From Lentzea californiensis (GTDB lineage Bacteria > Actinomycetota > Actinomycetes > Mycobacteriales > Pseudonocardiaceae): DNA of 64,000 nucleotides. Numbering within the stretch: the stretch's first letter is position 1; every line of letters begins with the position of its first letter. Below, piece after piece: positions 41,723 to 50,429 of this stretch. The translations under genes were made by a program, and so were the position numbers. The DNA lies in NCBI RefSeq assembly GCF_024648825.1, contig NZ_JANBBE010000012.1, positions 62,001-126,000 of the forward strand, in the 5' to 3' direction. Below the pieces are notes generated by a model that ran no database searches, was not told where the DNA came from, and saw only the letters and a program-made list of their open reading frames with translations.

Positions 41723-42406
41723 ATGGGCCACGAGTTCAAGAGCACCGACGAGATCGAGGTGCCGGCGTCCGTCGAGGACGTCTGGACGGCCATCGCCACA
41801 GGGCCGGGCATCGACTCGTGGTTCATGGGCCGCAACGAGGTCGCGAACGGCCAGGTCAAGATGGCCTTCGGCGGGTACGAGCCGACGAGTGGGATCACCG
41901 CGTCGGAGCCGGGACGCCACTTCGCGTACAACAGCGGGAAGGCACCCGACGGCCGGTTCGTCGCCTACGAGTTCCTCGTCGAGGGCCGCGAGCACGGCAG
42001 CACGGTGCTGCGGATGGTCACGAGCGGCTTCCTGCCCGGCGACGACTGGGCCGACGAGTTCGAGGCGATGACGCTGGGTGGCGCGCTGTTCCGGCGCACG
42101 CTGCTCGAGTACCTCACCTACTTCCCCGGCCGCACGGCCCGTCCGCTCACGGTCTTCGGGCCGATGGTCAGCGACTGGGACGAGGCCTGGAAGAAGCTCG
42201 ACGAGGCGATCGCGGCCAAGCTCCCGGACGCCGTCGAGTTCCACCGCAACGCCCACACCCTCGCGCTGCGCACCGACAGGGGCATGTACCGGTTCATGCG
42301 CGGCTTCTTCGGGCCGGTCATCGCCGCCCACCACGTCTTCGAGGGCACCGAGTCCGAGCAGGACTGGCAGGACTTCCTCGACACCACTCTGGGAGAGCAG
42401 AAATGA
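41723..42406 (+). CDS. SRPBCC (AHSA1/START-like) ligand-binding protein
   Basis: A 227-residue protein with the SRPBCC opening IEVPASVEDVWTAIATGPGIDSWFMG and strand HGSTVLRMVTSGF. The family binds hydrophobic ligands or acts as AHSA1-like modulator. AGGGAGAACCG precedes the ATG. It overlaps the next gene by 4 nt (ATGA), forming a two-gene operon with a hydrolase. Divergent from DUF998. Confidence 0.87.
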   Translation: MGHEFKSTDEIEVPASVEDVWTAIATGPGIDSWFMGRNEVANGQVKMAFGGYEPTSGITASEPGRHFAYNSGKAPDGRFVAYEFLVEGREHGSTVLRMVTSGFLPGDDWADEFEAMTLGGALFRRTLLEYLTYFPGRTARPLTVFGPMVSDWDEAWKKLDEAIAAKLPDAVEFHRNAHTLALRTDRGMYRFMRGFFGPVIAAHHVFEGTESEQDWQDFLDTTLGEQK

Positions 42407-43230
42407 CGCGCTTCACGACTTCCGCCGACGGCACCGAGGTCGCCTACTCGATCACCGGTTCCGGCCCCGCGCTGATCATCGTGGACGGCGCGATGTGCCA
42501 CCGCATGTTCGGCCCGACCACCGAGCTCGCGTCGGTGCTGGACAAGAACTTCACCGTCCACACCTACGACCGGCGCGGCCGCGGCGAGACCGGCGACGGC
42601 GCGACGCCGTGGTCGCTGGAGCGCGAGGTCGAGGACATCGACGCCGTGATCGAGGAGGCCGGCGGCAGCGCGTTCGTCTTCGGCGTGTCCTCGGGCGCGG
42701 TTCTCGCTCTCGAAGCGGCGTCACGGCTGCCGGGCATCTCCCGGCTCGCGATCTACGAGGCGCCGTTCGTCGTGGACGGCACCTACAAGCCGCGTCCGGC
42801 GGACATCGTGCGGCAGATGAACGACATGCTGGCGCGCGGTGACCGCTCGGGCATGCTCACGACGTTCATGAAGATGGTGGGCGTGCCCGGCTTCGGCCTC
42901 GCGATCATGAAGCTGACCCCGATGTGGAAGAAGCTCAAGCCTGTCGCGCACACGCTGCCGTGGGATCTCACGATCCTCGGCGACGACGGCCGCGGCTCGA
43001 AGCTCCCGGCGAACCGCTGGAACGTCAAGGTGCCGACGCTCGCGATGGACGGCGGCAAGAGCCCCGAGTACCTCCGCAACGCCATGAAGAACGTTTCGGA
43101 AGTGCTCGGGGCGGACGCGGAGCACCGGACGCTGCCCGGTCAGACGCACATGTACAAGTCGTCGGTCATGGCGCCGGAACTGGTGGAGTTCTTCTCGCGC
43201 GCCCAGCGCACCGCCGGTCCCATCGCGTAA
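42403..43230 (+). CDS. Alpha/beta-hydrolase
   Basis: A 275-residue alpha/beta-hydrolase: LIIVDGAMCHRMF (oxyanion region), then VFGVSSGAVLALEAA with the nucleophile serine in G-x-S-x-G form (GVSSG), and a C-terminal histidine in LPGQTHMY. Possible substrates are esters or epoxides. The last 91 nt overlap the 3' end of the convergent MFS gene, so the two transcripts are antisense at their ends. Confidence 0.87.
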   Translation: MTRFTTSADGTEVAYSITGSGPALIIVDGAMCHRMFGPTTELASVLDKNFTVHTYDRRGRGETGDGATPWSLEREVEDIDAVIEEAGGSAFVFGVSSGAVLALEAASRLPGISRLAIYEAPFVVDGTYKPRPADIVRQMNDMLARGDRSGMLTTFMKMVGVPGFGLAIMKLTPMWKKLKPVAHTLPWDLTILGDDGRGSKLPANRWNVKVPTLAMDGGKSPEYLRNAMKNVSEVLGADAEHRTLPGQTHMYKSSVMAPELVEFFSRAQRTAGPIA

Positions 43231-44345
43231 CCGGCCACGACGAAAAGCCCGCCGACCGCGAGCCACCCGAGTGCTCCCCAGCCGAGCACGACGGTGGTGA
43301 GCAGGGCGGGGCCGACCATGCGCGCGACGGCCGTTCCGGTCGCGAAGAAGCCCTGGTACTGGCCCTGCCGGTCGGCGGGCGCGAGGGAGAAGCTGATCTC
43401 CCACGCCCCGGACGCGAGCATCATCTCGCCGAGCACCTGCAGCGCGGCGGCGGCGATCAGCAGCGCCGCCACGGGCCAGGCGCCGAAGCTGAACGCCGTG
43501 GCCGCGAAGACCACGCAGGACGCGAACATGATCAGCCCGGAGTGCTTCACCAGCTTCGAGGCCTCGTTGAGGCCGGTGGCGCGCCGCGCGATCCGCACCT
43601 GGAAGAGCACGACGGCCGCGGTGTTGAGCACCAGCAACGCGGCCGCCAGCCACGTCGGCGCCTCGGTGCGCTGCACGATCCACAGCGGGATGATCAGGCT
43701 CAGCAGCGGCATGTAGAGCAGCATCACGGCGTTGATCAGCGTGATCAGCGCGTACGGGCGGTCCTTGAGGACGTCGAACTTGCCCTTCGCCCTGGTCATC
43801 ACGGTCTCCGGCAACGTGCTCAGCACGGCTGCCGCGACGAGGAACGCGACCACGTCGAGCACGAACACGGCCGTGTAGGCGATCTCGGTGCCGAGGTGCA
43901 GCGCGAACCCGCCCGCCGCGGCGCCGATCGCGATGCCCGCGTTGGCCGTGGACTGGATGCGCGCACGTGCCCGCGTGCGTTCCTCCGGGGTGGTGAGGCC
44001 CGCGAGGAGTGCCTGCCTGGACGCCTGCAGACCGCTCTGGAAGCTCGCGTACAGGCACATGACCAGCACGAACGCGGCGAAGTTCCGGGTGAGGAGCAGG
44101 ATTGCGATGCTGGCGGCGGTGGCGAGCGCCAGCACGACGGCGGTGGTGCGCGGACCCAGGCGGTCGGCGAGGTGTCCGAGCGCGACGCCGGCGACGGCTC
44201 CGACGCCCCACGCGAGGGTCAGCGCGAGGCCGACCCGCGCCGCGCTCAGGCCGACGACCTGCGTGAAGTAGAGGGCGGAGACGACGAGGAAACCGCCGTC
44301 CCCGATCGAGTTCGTCAGCTGTGCGTACGCGAGTCGCCTGGTCAT
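43140..44345 (-). CDS. MFS transporter
   Basis: A 401-residue membrane transporter with 12 predicted helices; ALGHLADRLGPRTTAVV near residue 55 is the inter-helix 2-3 loop motif of the major facilitator superfamily. Likely a drug or small-molecule exporter. A TACGGT hexamer 6 nt before the ATG suggests a leaderless transcript. The last 30 codons overlap the convergent hydrolase gene. Confidence 0.9.
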   Translation of the reverse strand: MTRRLAYAQLTNSIGDGGFLVVSALYFTQVVGLSAARVGLALTLAWGVGAVAGVALGHLADRLGPRTTAVVLALATAASIAILLLTRNFAAFVLVMCLYASFQSGLQASRQALLAGLTTPEERTRARARIQSTANAGIAIGAAAGGFALHLGTEIAYTAVFVLDVVAFLVAAAVLSTLPETVMTRAKGKFDVLKDRPYALITLINAVMLLYMPLLSLIIPLWIVQRTEAPTWLAAALLVLNTAAVVLFQVRIARRATGLNEASKLVKHSGLIMFASCVVFAATAFSFGAWPVAALLIAAAALQVLGEMMLASGAWEISFSLAPADRQGQYQGFFATGTAVARMVGPALLTTVVLGWGALGWLAVGGLFVVAGYAMGPAVRWAREKNSTSSGAMTDDLYMCV

Positions 44346-44351
44346 GTCCTG

Positions 44352-44357
44352 ACCGTA
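44352..44357 (-). promoter_or_regulatory. -10 element TACGGT for a leaderless transcript
   Basis: Read on the minus strand, TACGGT ends 6 nt before ATG 44345; no Shine-Dalgarno sequence is present. Confidence 0.45.
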
Positions 44358-44363
44358 GGGCTG

Positions 44364-44951
44364 TTATTGGCCCGCGCTGTGGGACAAGGATGCACTGCGT
44401 TTCTGGGCCAATTTGTTCCCCGCCCAGGACACCGCGAATGCCAGCACGCCGAAGACCACCGCGACGAACAAGCAGTTCAGGAGCACCGCGCCGTAGCCGT
44501 TCTGGCGCGGGTCCATGAACGGGTAGGGGTACCAGCCTGTGATCGGGCCCCTGACCAGCGTGTACACCAGGTAGGCGAGCGGGAACGACAGCCAGGTCCA
44601 CCACCGCCTGGTCCGCTCGGGCGCGAGCAGCCACTCCACGACCACGAGGATCGGCACGACGGTGTGCAGCACCCAGTTCGCATAAGCAGGTGTCTGCACG
44701 TCGATGTCTCGCAGCAGCAGCCAGTACACGATCCCCGTGGTGCCCATGTAGAGCACGGCTGCGCCCCTGATCTGCGCCGACACCGGGCTGAAGACGCCCA
44801 GCAACGCCACCACCGCGGCGAAGACGTTCGAGAGCACGGTGAAGTAGCTGAAGTGGTCGGCCGGGCGGAACTTCTCGCCCAGCACGACCACCAGGTAGAT
44901 CTCCGCCGAAAGAACCAGCAGGAACACGGCCATCCGGAGCAGCTTGATCAC
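44364..44951 (-). CDS. Pr6Pr-family integral membrane protein
   Basis: A 195-residue protein with six helices and the pattern FSYFTVLSNVFAAVVALLGV followed by NWVLHTVVPILVVVEWLLAP, GWYPYPFMDPR near residue 140 and a final hydrophobic helix. This matches the Pr6Pr (FAR-17a/AIG1-like) family, function uncertain. GTG 44951 is the first start at the first helix; no Shine-Dalgarno is visible. Confidence 0.8.
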   Translation of the reverse strand: MIKLLRMAVFLLVLSAEIYLVVVLGEKFRPADHFSYFTVLSNVFAAVVALLGVFSPVSAQIRGAAVLYMGTTGIVYWLLLRDIDVQTPAYANWVLHTVVPILVVVEWLLAPERTRRWWTWLSFPLAYLVYTLVRGPITGWYPYPFMDPRQNGYGAVLLNCLFVAVVFGVLAFAVSWAGNKLAQKRSASLSHSAGQ

Positions 44952-44974
44952 GCACGCATTAGAACCCGGTTCCG

Positions 44975-45403
44975 TCAGGGGTGCATCCGGGCGCCCTTGA
45001 AGATCTTGTCGACGGCGTTCTTCTGGCCGTGGACCGCGATCCCGACCAGGTCGAGGTCCTGCGTGTGGACTTTGCGCACGGCGGCCCGGTTGTCGTCGTC
45101 GTTGCCGGTCGCGAACAGGTCGGCGGTGAAGATGCTCATCGGCTGCTTGCGGTTGAGGGCGCGCTCGTGGGCCTTCTTGAGCAGGTCCTGGTCGCCCTGC
45201 AGGACCACGACGGGCTGGCCGAACATCGACAGGTAGTGCACGTCGTCGGCGTCGACGTAGGGCTCGCCGCGCAGCGTTTCGGGCAGCCCGCTGACGAGGA
45301 AGGCGGTGACGTTCAGCGCCTGCCACCCGGCCAGGTCGTCCCGCAGCAGCACAGCGATCTTGGTGTCGAACATGGACACAACGATCGCGGGCAGGCCCGT
45401 CAC
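44975..45403 (-). CDS. DUF2000-family protein
   Basis: A 142-residue protein: KIAVLLRDDLAGWQALNVTA, then FLVSGLPETL and DADDVHYLSMFGQPVVV, characteristic of DUF2000. The family has a peptidyl-tRNA-hydrolase-like fold but no known reaction. It is divergent from an AraC regulator (45424) with only 20 nt between starts. ATG 45373 is an alternative start. Confidence 0.83.
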   Translation of the reverse strand: MTGLPAIVVSMFDTKIAVLLRDDLAGWQALNVTAFLVSGLPETLRGEPYVDADDVHYLSMFGQPVVVLQGDQDLLKKAHERALNRKQPMSIFTADLFATGNDDDNRAAVRKVHTQDLDLVGIAVHGQKNAVDKIFKGARMHP

Positions 45404-45411
45404 GCGTCTTG

Positions 45412-45417
45412 TACGTT
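45412..45417 (+). promoter_or_regulatory. -10 element TACGTT for a leaderless transcript
   Basis: TACGTT ends 6 nt before ATG 45424; no Shine-Dalgarno sequence is present. Confidence 0.45.
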
Positions 45418-45423
45418 TCTGAC

Positions 45424-46185
45424 ATGAGCGTCACGGCTTGGAAGCCGGACGTGGAGGGCATCAAGGAGGTCTTCCACGCCTCCTTCACCACGCACGTCTA
45501 CCCAGCGCACACGCACGATGCCTGGACGTTGATGGTGCTCGACACCGGTGCCGTGCGATACGAACTGGACCGCCACGAGCACGGCGCGCTCGTGGACGGC
45601 GTCACGCTGTTGCCGCCGCACGTGCCGCACGACGGCCGTTCCGCGCATCCGACCGGGTTCCACAAGCGCGTGCTGTACCTGGACGACTCGGTGCTGCCGG
45701 CCGATCTGGTCGGCCAGGCCGTCGACACGCCGATGCTGCCCGATCCGCTGCTGCGGCAACGGGTCCACCAGTTGCACCTGACGCTGGACGAGCCGTTCGA
45801 GGCGGCGAGCAGGCTGGCGTTGATCACCGAACGGCTCACACACCACCTCGCCGGCACCGCACCCGTCGTGCACGCGGACCCGACGCTCGCCGACCGGTTG
45901 CGGCAACTGCTGGACGCCTCCCTGCCGGACGGGATGACCCTGAACGCGGCCGCGCGGGAGTTGCAGACCAGCCCGACGCACCTCGTCCGGGCGTTCAGCC
46001 GCCGGTTCGGGTTGCCGCCGCACAAGTACCTGACCGGCCGCCGGGTGGACCTCGCCCGCGGTCACCTGGTCGGGGGACGGTCGGCGGCGGAGGCGGCGGT
46101 GCTGGCCGGGTTCCACGACCAGTCACACCTGACGCGTCACTTTCGCCGTGTCCTGGGTACGAGTCCCGGGCGCTTCGTACGCTGA
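45424..46185 (+). CDS. AraC-family transcriptional regulator
   Basis: A 253-residue regulator with an N-terminal cupin (HDAWTLMVLDTGAVRYELD, LLPPHVPHDG) and a C-terminal double helix-turn-helix (LNAAARELQTSPTHLVRAFS; AAVLAGFHDQSHLTRHFRR). The divergent DUF2000 gene is its probable target, a pairing I have seen in this family. The stop overlaps the -10 hexamer of the next AfsR-type gene. Confidence 0.9.
   Translation: MSVTAWKPDVEGIKEVFHASFTTHVYPAHTHDAWTLMVLDTGAVRYELDRHEHGALVDGVTLLPPHVPHDGRSAHPTGFHKRVLYLDDSVLPADLVGQAVDTPMLPDPLLRQRVHQLHLTLDEPFEAASRLALITERLTHHLAGTAPVVHADPTLADRLRQLLDASLPDGMTLNAAARELQTSPTHLVRAFSRRFGLPPHKYLTGRRVDLARGHLVGGRSAAEAAVLAGFHDQSHLTRHFRRVLGTSPGRFVR
46178..46183 (+). promoter_or_regulatory. 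-10 element TACGCT for a leaderless transcript
   Basis: TACGCT ends 6 nt before GTG 46190 and lies within the last codons of the AraC gene; no Shine-Dalgarno sequence is present. Confidence 0.45.
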
Positions 46186-46189
46186 CACC

Positions 46190-48787
46190 GTGCACATCGG
46201 CATACTCGGGCCAGTTGAAGCGCACTCCCCCGACGGCAAGATCGCGGTAGGTGGCCCACGGCCTCGCACTCTGCTGGCGTTGCTGGCGATCCGGGTGGGC
46301 GAGATCGTCCCGCTCGACCGCCTGGTCGACGAGCTCTACGGCTCCGAGCCGCCGTCGGACGCCGCGAACGCCTTGCAGGGCCAGGTTTCGCGCCTGCGCC
46401 GGGCACTCGGGGACACGTCACTGGTCGAGTTCCACCCGGCCGGCTACCGCCTGGCGCTGCCCGCCTCCGGGGTCGACGCGCACCGGTTCGTCTCGCTGGC
46501 GGCGGACGGCCGGCAGGCGTTGGAGCAGGGCGATCCGCAGACGGCGGAATCCCTCCTGTCCGAAGCACTTCAGCTTTGGCGCGGCCCCGCTCTCGCCGAC
46601 GTCGCCCTGGCCGGCCACGCGACCCGCCTGGAACAACAACGCTCCGCGGCAGCGGGTTCGCTGGTCGCGGCACGGATCCGGCTCGGCAAGGCCGACGTGG
46701 CCGAGGTCCAGGACCTGGTGCGGCAGAACCCGTTGGACGAACGCCTGCGCGGCTACCTGATGCAGGCGCTGAACCAGCAGGGCCGCCAAGCCGAGGCGTT
46801 GCAGGCGTTCGAGGACGCGCGCGCCCTGCTGGCCGACGAACTGGGCGCCGACCCGTCGCCCGAACTGCGCGCCGTGCACCTGCAGGTCCTGCGCGGCCAG
46901 TCCCACCGCGAACTTCCCGCCCAGCTCACCAACTTCGTCGGCAGGCAGGAAGAACTCTCGCGGATCGCCTCGCTCTCCGCCCGGCTCATCACCCTCACCG
47001 GCCCCGGTGGCGCGGGCAAGACCAGGCTCGCGCTGCAGGCCGCCGGTCCCGGCGCGATCTTCGTGGACCTGGCACCGGCCAAGGACGTCGCGGCGGCGAC
47101 GCTGCAGGCTTTGGGGCTCAAGGAGACCGTGCTGGAGCCGGAAGACCGGCTGACGCTGGCGCTGCGCGAGCGCGACACGTTGCTGGTCCTGGACAACTGC
47201 GAGCACCTGATCGTCCAGGCCGCACAGCTGGCCCAGCACCTGCTCAGCACGTGCCCGTCGGTGCGCATCCTCGCGACGAGCCGGGAGGCGCTCGGCATCA
47301 CCGGCGAGACGCTGTGCCCGGTGCCGCCGCTGGACCCCGAGCAGAGCGTGGCGTTGTTCGCCGACCGCGCCCGGCTGGTCAACCCCACGTTCGTGCGGGA
47401 CCAGCACACGGCCGACATCTGCCGGGAGCTCGACGGCCTGCCGCTGGCGATCGAGCTGGCGGCGGCGCGCACCCGCACGTTGACGACCGAGGAGATCGCC
47501 GCCCGCCTGAACGACCGCTTCCGCCTGCTCACCAAGGGAAACCGCGCCGCCGCACCCCGCCACCAGACGCTGCGGGCCGTCGTCGAGTGGAGCTGGGACC
47601 TGCTGACGGAGGACGAACGCGACCTGGCCGCGTGCCTCGCGACGTTCAGCGGCGGGGCGAGCCTGGAGTCCGTGGAGGAAGTCTGCCGGCACGACGTCGA
47701 GACGCTGGAAGCGTTGGTGGACAAGTCTCTGGTGGAAGCCAGCGACGGCCGCTACCGAATGCTGGAGACCATCCGCGAGTTCTGCTCGGAACACAAGCGC
47801 GTCGACGCCGAGCACGCCGCGTACTTCCAGGAGCTGGCCCGCCGCGCGGATCCCGAGCTGCGCCGGCGGGACCAGGTGCGGTGGTTCACCCGGCTGACCG
47901 CCGAGCACGCGAACCTCATGCAGGCACTGGAATGGACCACCTCGTTCGCGCCGGATCAGGCCTTGCGACTCGTCAGTGACCTGGCCTGGTACTGGTACCT
48001 GAAGGGCAGCCGCACGGAGGTCCGGGGCGCGGCCCGCCGGCTGCTGGACCGGGTGCCCGAACAGTCCACAGAGGAATACACGGTCCTGCTCGCCCTGGCC
48101 GAACCCGAACACGTCCAGGAGAAGCTCCTGGAGTTGCGCGGCCCGATCAAGCAACCGTTCGTGCTCATCGCCTGGGCCATGCTCAGCGGCCCGCCCGACC
48201 CGTCCGCGCCGCGCACCGCGTTGCAGGACGAGGTCGAGAACAGCCAGGACCCGTGGATCCAGGGCCTGATCGGCTTCAGCAACGCCTACACCACCTGGAC
48301 CGCGAGCGGCGACCGCGCCGTCGCGATCCAGCAGTCCCGCGAAGCCCTGCGGCGGTTCCAGGACCTGGGCGAACGGTGGGGATCGGCGCAGGTCCTGGAC
48401 GTGCTGGCCACCATGACCGAGGACCCGGCCGAAGCTCTCGCGCTGACGGACCAGGCACTGCGGGCCGTCGCCGAACTGGGCGCCGTGGAGGAGCTGGCAG
48501 AGCTGCGGGGCCGGCGCGCGGACCGGTTGCTCGACATCGACCAGGACCAGGCCGAGCGCGACTACCTCGAGGCGCTGGAGATGGCGGCGCGGGCGGGGCT
48601 GGCCGCCACTCGGGCGCTCGCCCACGCCGGACTGGCCAAGATCGCCCAGCGCCGGGGAGATCCGGCGCGGGCCGAGGAGCTCCTGCTGGCAGCCCAGCAG
48701 GAGCTAGGGTTCGGGTGGATGCACACAGCGGCCAAGCAGCAGGTGGACGAGGCGCTCAGCGAACTGTGGCGTACTCGGGGAGTGTGA
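46190..48787 (+). CDS. AfsR/SARP-type regulator with ATPase domain
   Basis: An 865-residue regulator: winged helix (MHIGILGPVEAHSPDGKIAV, PLDRLVDELYG), BTAD helices (to about 245), then an AAA/NB-ARC ATPase with Walker A GPGGAGKTR near 271-278 and LLVLDNCEHLI near 335, a winged helix and a TPR-like tail. The DNCEHL form is typical of the BTAD-ATPase regulators related to EmbR/AfsR. GTG 46190 is supported by its -10 hexamer. It ends in a 32-nt convergent overlap with a flavoprotein gene, which may be its target. Confidence 0.9.
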   Translation: MHIGILGPVEAHSPDGKIAVGGPRPRTLLALLAIRVGEIVPLDRLVDELYGSEPPSDAANALQGQVSRLRRALGDTSLVEFHPAGYRLALPASGVDAHRFVSLAADGRQALEQGDPQTAESLLSEALQLWRGPALADVALAGHATRLEQQRSAAAGSLVAARIRLGKADVAEVQDLVRQNPLDERLRGYLMQALNQQGRQAEALQAFEDARALLADELGADPSPELRAVHLQVLRGQSHRELPAQLTNFVGRQEELSRIASLSARLITLTGPGGAGKTRLALQAAGPGAIFVDLAPAKDVAAATLQALGLKETVLEPEDRLTLALRERDTLLVLDNCEHLIVQAAQLAQHLLSTCPSVRILATSREALGITGETLCPVPPLDPEQSVALFADRARLVNPTFVRDQHTADICRELDGLPLAIELAAARTRTLTTEEIAARLNDRFRLLTKGNRAAAPRHQTLRAVVEWSWDLLTEDERDLAACLATFSGGASLESVEEVCRHDVETLEALVDKSLVEASDGRYRMLETIREFCSEHKRVDAEHAAYFQELARRADPELRRRDQVRWFTRLTAEHANLMQALEWTTSFAPDQALRLVSDLAWYWYLKGSRTEVRGAARRLLDRVPEQSTEEYTVLLALAEPEHVQEKLLELRGPIKQPFVLIAWAMLSGPPDPSAPRTALQDEVENSQDPWIQGLIGFSNAYTTWTASGDRAVAIQQSREALRRFQDLGERWGSAQVLDVLATMTEDPAEALALTDQALRAVAELGAVEELAELRGRRADRLLDIDQDQAERDYLEALEMAARAGLAATRALAHAGLAKIAQRRGDPARAEELLLAAQQELGFGWMHTAAKQQVDEALSELWRTRGV

Positions 48788-49778
48788 TCGCGGTGGCGGC
48801 CCGCAGATCCATCCGCGCGAACATCGGCATCTTCGGCAGCAGACCGAACATCCGGTCCCGCACCCACATCCCGAGCCTGCTGCCGGGCGCGAGGAACGGC
48901 CCCGGGTTGCCCTGGCTGCCGCGGGCGTACGGCCTGATCCGCGCCTCGTACCGGGCGAAGGCGTCGCCTCCCGCCGCCATCTCCCCCGCCAGGACGTAGG
49001 CGGAGACGACCGCGAGCCCGGTTCCCATGCCGCCCAGTGTGGAGCCGTACCCGGCGTCGCCGATCAGCGTGACCCGCCCGGAGCTCACCGCGGGCATGCG
49101 CACCTGGCTGATCGAGTCGAAGTAGACGCCTCGCGCCACCACCTCGTCCGGCATCAGCTCAGGAGGGATCGGCGACTTGTACAGCAGCCACCCCGGCGAG
49201 GTCAGCACGCCCGGTGAGCAGGTCAGGTCCCGGTCGTCGCCCTCCGCGTCCCAGATCGCGAAGTAGTAGCCCTGGAACTTCGGCCGGTACTCGGGGAAGA
49301 CCAGCCGCCGCACCCCGGATCGCATCCCGTCCGCGCCGATCACGAAGTCGAACCGCCGTGACGTCCCGTGCGCGAACGTGACGTCCACGCCGTCGCCGTC
49401 GTCGTGCAGAGCCGTGATCCAGTCGCCGAACACGTACTCCACGTCGGCAGCGGTCAACTCGTACAGCAGGCGGGACAGGTCGCCACGGAGGATCTCCACG
49501 TCCCCGGCGGTGAACGACGCGGGCAGCCGTGCCCGTTCGCGTCCGTCGACGCCGCGGAACACCATGTCCCGCGGCGTGGTCTGCGCGGCCAGCACCGCGT
49601 CGAGCACACCCATCCGCCGGAGCACGGACAGGTGCGCCTCGCCGCGGAAGTCCACGGCCTGGCCACCGTCACGCAGCGACGGTGCCCGTTCCACGACCAC
49701 CGGGGAGAAGCCGAACCGCGTCAGCCAGTGCGCGAGAGCGGGCCCGGCGATTCCCGCTCCCGAGATCAGTACGTCCAT
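48756..49778 (-). CDS. FAD-dependent monooxygenase, shortened
   Basis: A 340-residue flavoprotein of the TetX/PHBH type: VLISGAGIAGPALAHWLTRFG, then VVERAP, FDFVIGADGMRSGVRR and VTLIGDAGYGSTLGGMGTGL. Between SPGWLLYKSP and YFDSISQVRM the usual 50 or so residues (a strand-helix part of the substrate domain) are missing in frame, and the total is 340 instead of about 390. FAD motifs are intact, so the cofactor should bind; substrate handling may be altered. Convergent with the AfsR-type gene. Confidence 0.85.
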   Translation of the reverse strand: MDVLISGAGIAGPALAHWLTRFGFSPVVVERAPSLRDGGQAVDFRGEAHLSVLRRMGVLDAVLAAQTTPRDMVFRGVDGRERARLPASFTAGDVEILRGDLSRLLYELTAADVEYVFGDWITALHDDGDGVDVTFAHGTSRRFDFVIGADGMRSGVRRLVFPEYRPKFQGYYFAIWDAEGDDRDLTCSPGVLTSPGWLLYKSPIPPELMPDEVVARGVYFDSISQVRMPAVSSGRVTLIGDAGYGSTLGGMGTGLAVVSAYVLAGEMAAGGDAFARYEARIRPYARGSQGNPGPFLAPGSRLGMWVRDRMFGLLPKMPMFARMDLRAATAITLPEYATVR

Positions 49779-49828
49779 GCACGGGATGCAACGCCGGGCC
49801 GCTGACCGAACGCTGGCGAAGCGCTGAC

Positions 49829-50425
49829 CTAGGCTCCGCCGATGATCTTGAGCATCTGCGAGATCTGGCCCTGCCGGGTGTTGACCACCCGATCCGCGTA
49901 GGCCGTCGTCTCGGGGTTCATGCCGTCCTTCTTCTCGTCGAGCGCCATCTCCACGCCGGCGCCCTGGTGCCCGGCCATCAGGTTGAGGAAGAGCTGGTCG
50001 AACTCGGCCCCGCTCTTGTCCTTGGTCTCGTTGATGACCTTGTCGTCGAGCAGCGGCTGACCGCCGTGGGCGGCGTGCAGGTTGGCGCCGTCACCTTCCG
50101 GCTTGTCCCACAGCTTCAGCCACGACTTGAGCATCGTGAGCTCCTCGCGCTGGGTCACGTCGATCGCGCCCGCGAGGTCCTTCGCCTCCTGCGTGGTCGC
50201 CTTCGCCAGGCCGACCTGCGAGAGGCTGATGCCGAGTTGCAGGTGGTCCACCATCATCTGCACGAACATCACGTCCGCGTCGTTGAACCTCGCACTGGCA
50301 CCCGGAACGGGTGGTGCGGCGGAAGACGCGCCGTGCCCGTGGGCTCCTTGGCCCTCCGGCACGACCGCCTCTCCGCCGCACCCCGCCAGCGCCAGGACCG
50401 CGACCGCGATCACCAGGCGCTTCAT
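49829..50425 (-). CDS. DUF305 lipoprotein
   Basis: A 198-residue exported lipoprotein: signal peptide with lipobox ALAGC (Cys 16), then a DUF305 four-helix (ferritin-like) domain with VMFVQMMVDHLQLGI and LFLNLMAGHQGAGVEMA, whose His-Met-rich helices resemble the family's metal-binding surface. Functions proposed include copper handling. A second DUF305 gene is at 52015. Its start is 4 nt after the LPMO stop, so the two are an operon. Confidence 0.88.
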   Translation of the reverse strand: MKRLVIAVAVLALAGCGGEAVVPEGQGAHGHGASSAAPPVPGASARFNDADVMFVQMMVDHLQLGISLSQVGLAKATTQEAKDLAGAIDVTQREELTMLKSWLKLWDKPEGDGANLHAAHGGQPLLDDKVINETKDKSGAEFDQLFLNLMAGHQGAGVEMALDEKKDGMNPETTAYADRVVNTRQGQISQMLKIIGGA

Positions 50426-50429
50426 CAGG

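Noticed and set aside
42721..44955. 744-codon minus-strand frame
   Set aside because: It crosses several recognised genes in other frames and has the Arg/Gly/Ala-rich composition of a GC-rich shadow.
42924..45236. 770-codon plus-strand frame antisense to the MFS, Pr6Pr and DUF2000 genes
   Set aside because: Low-complexity composition and no domain; the three genes on the other strand are convincing.
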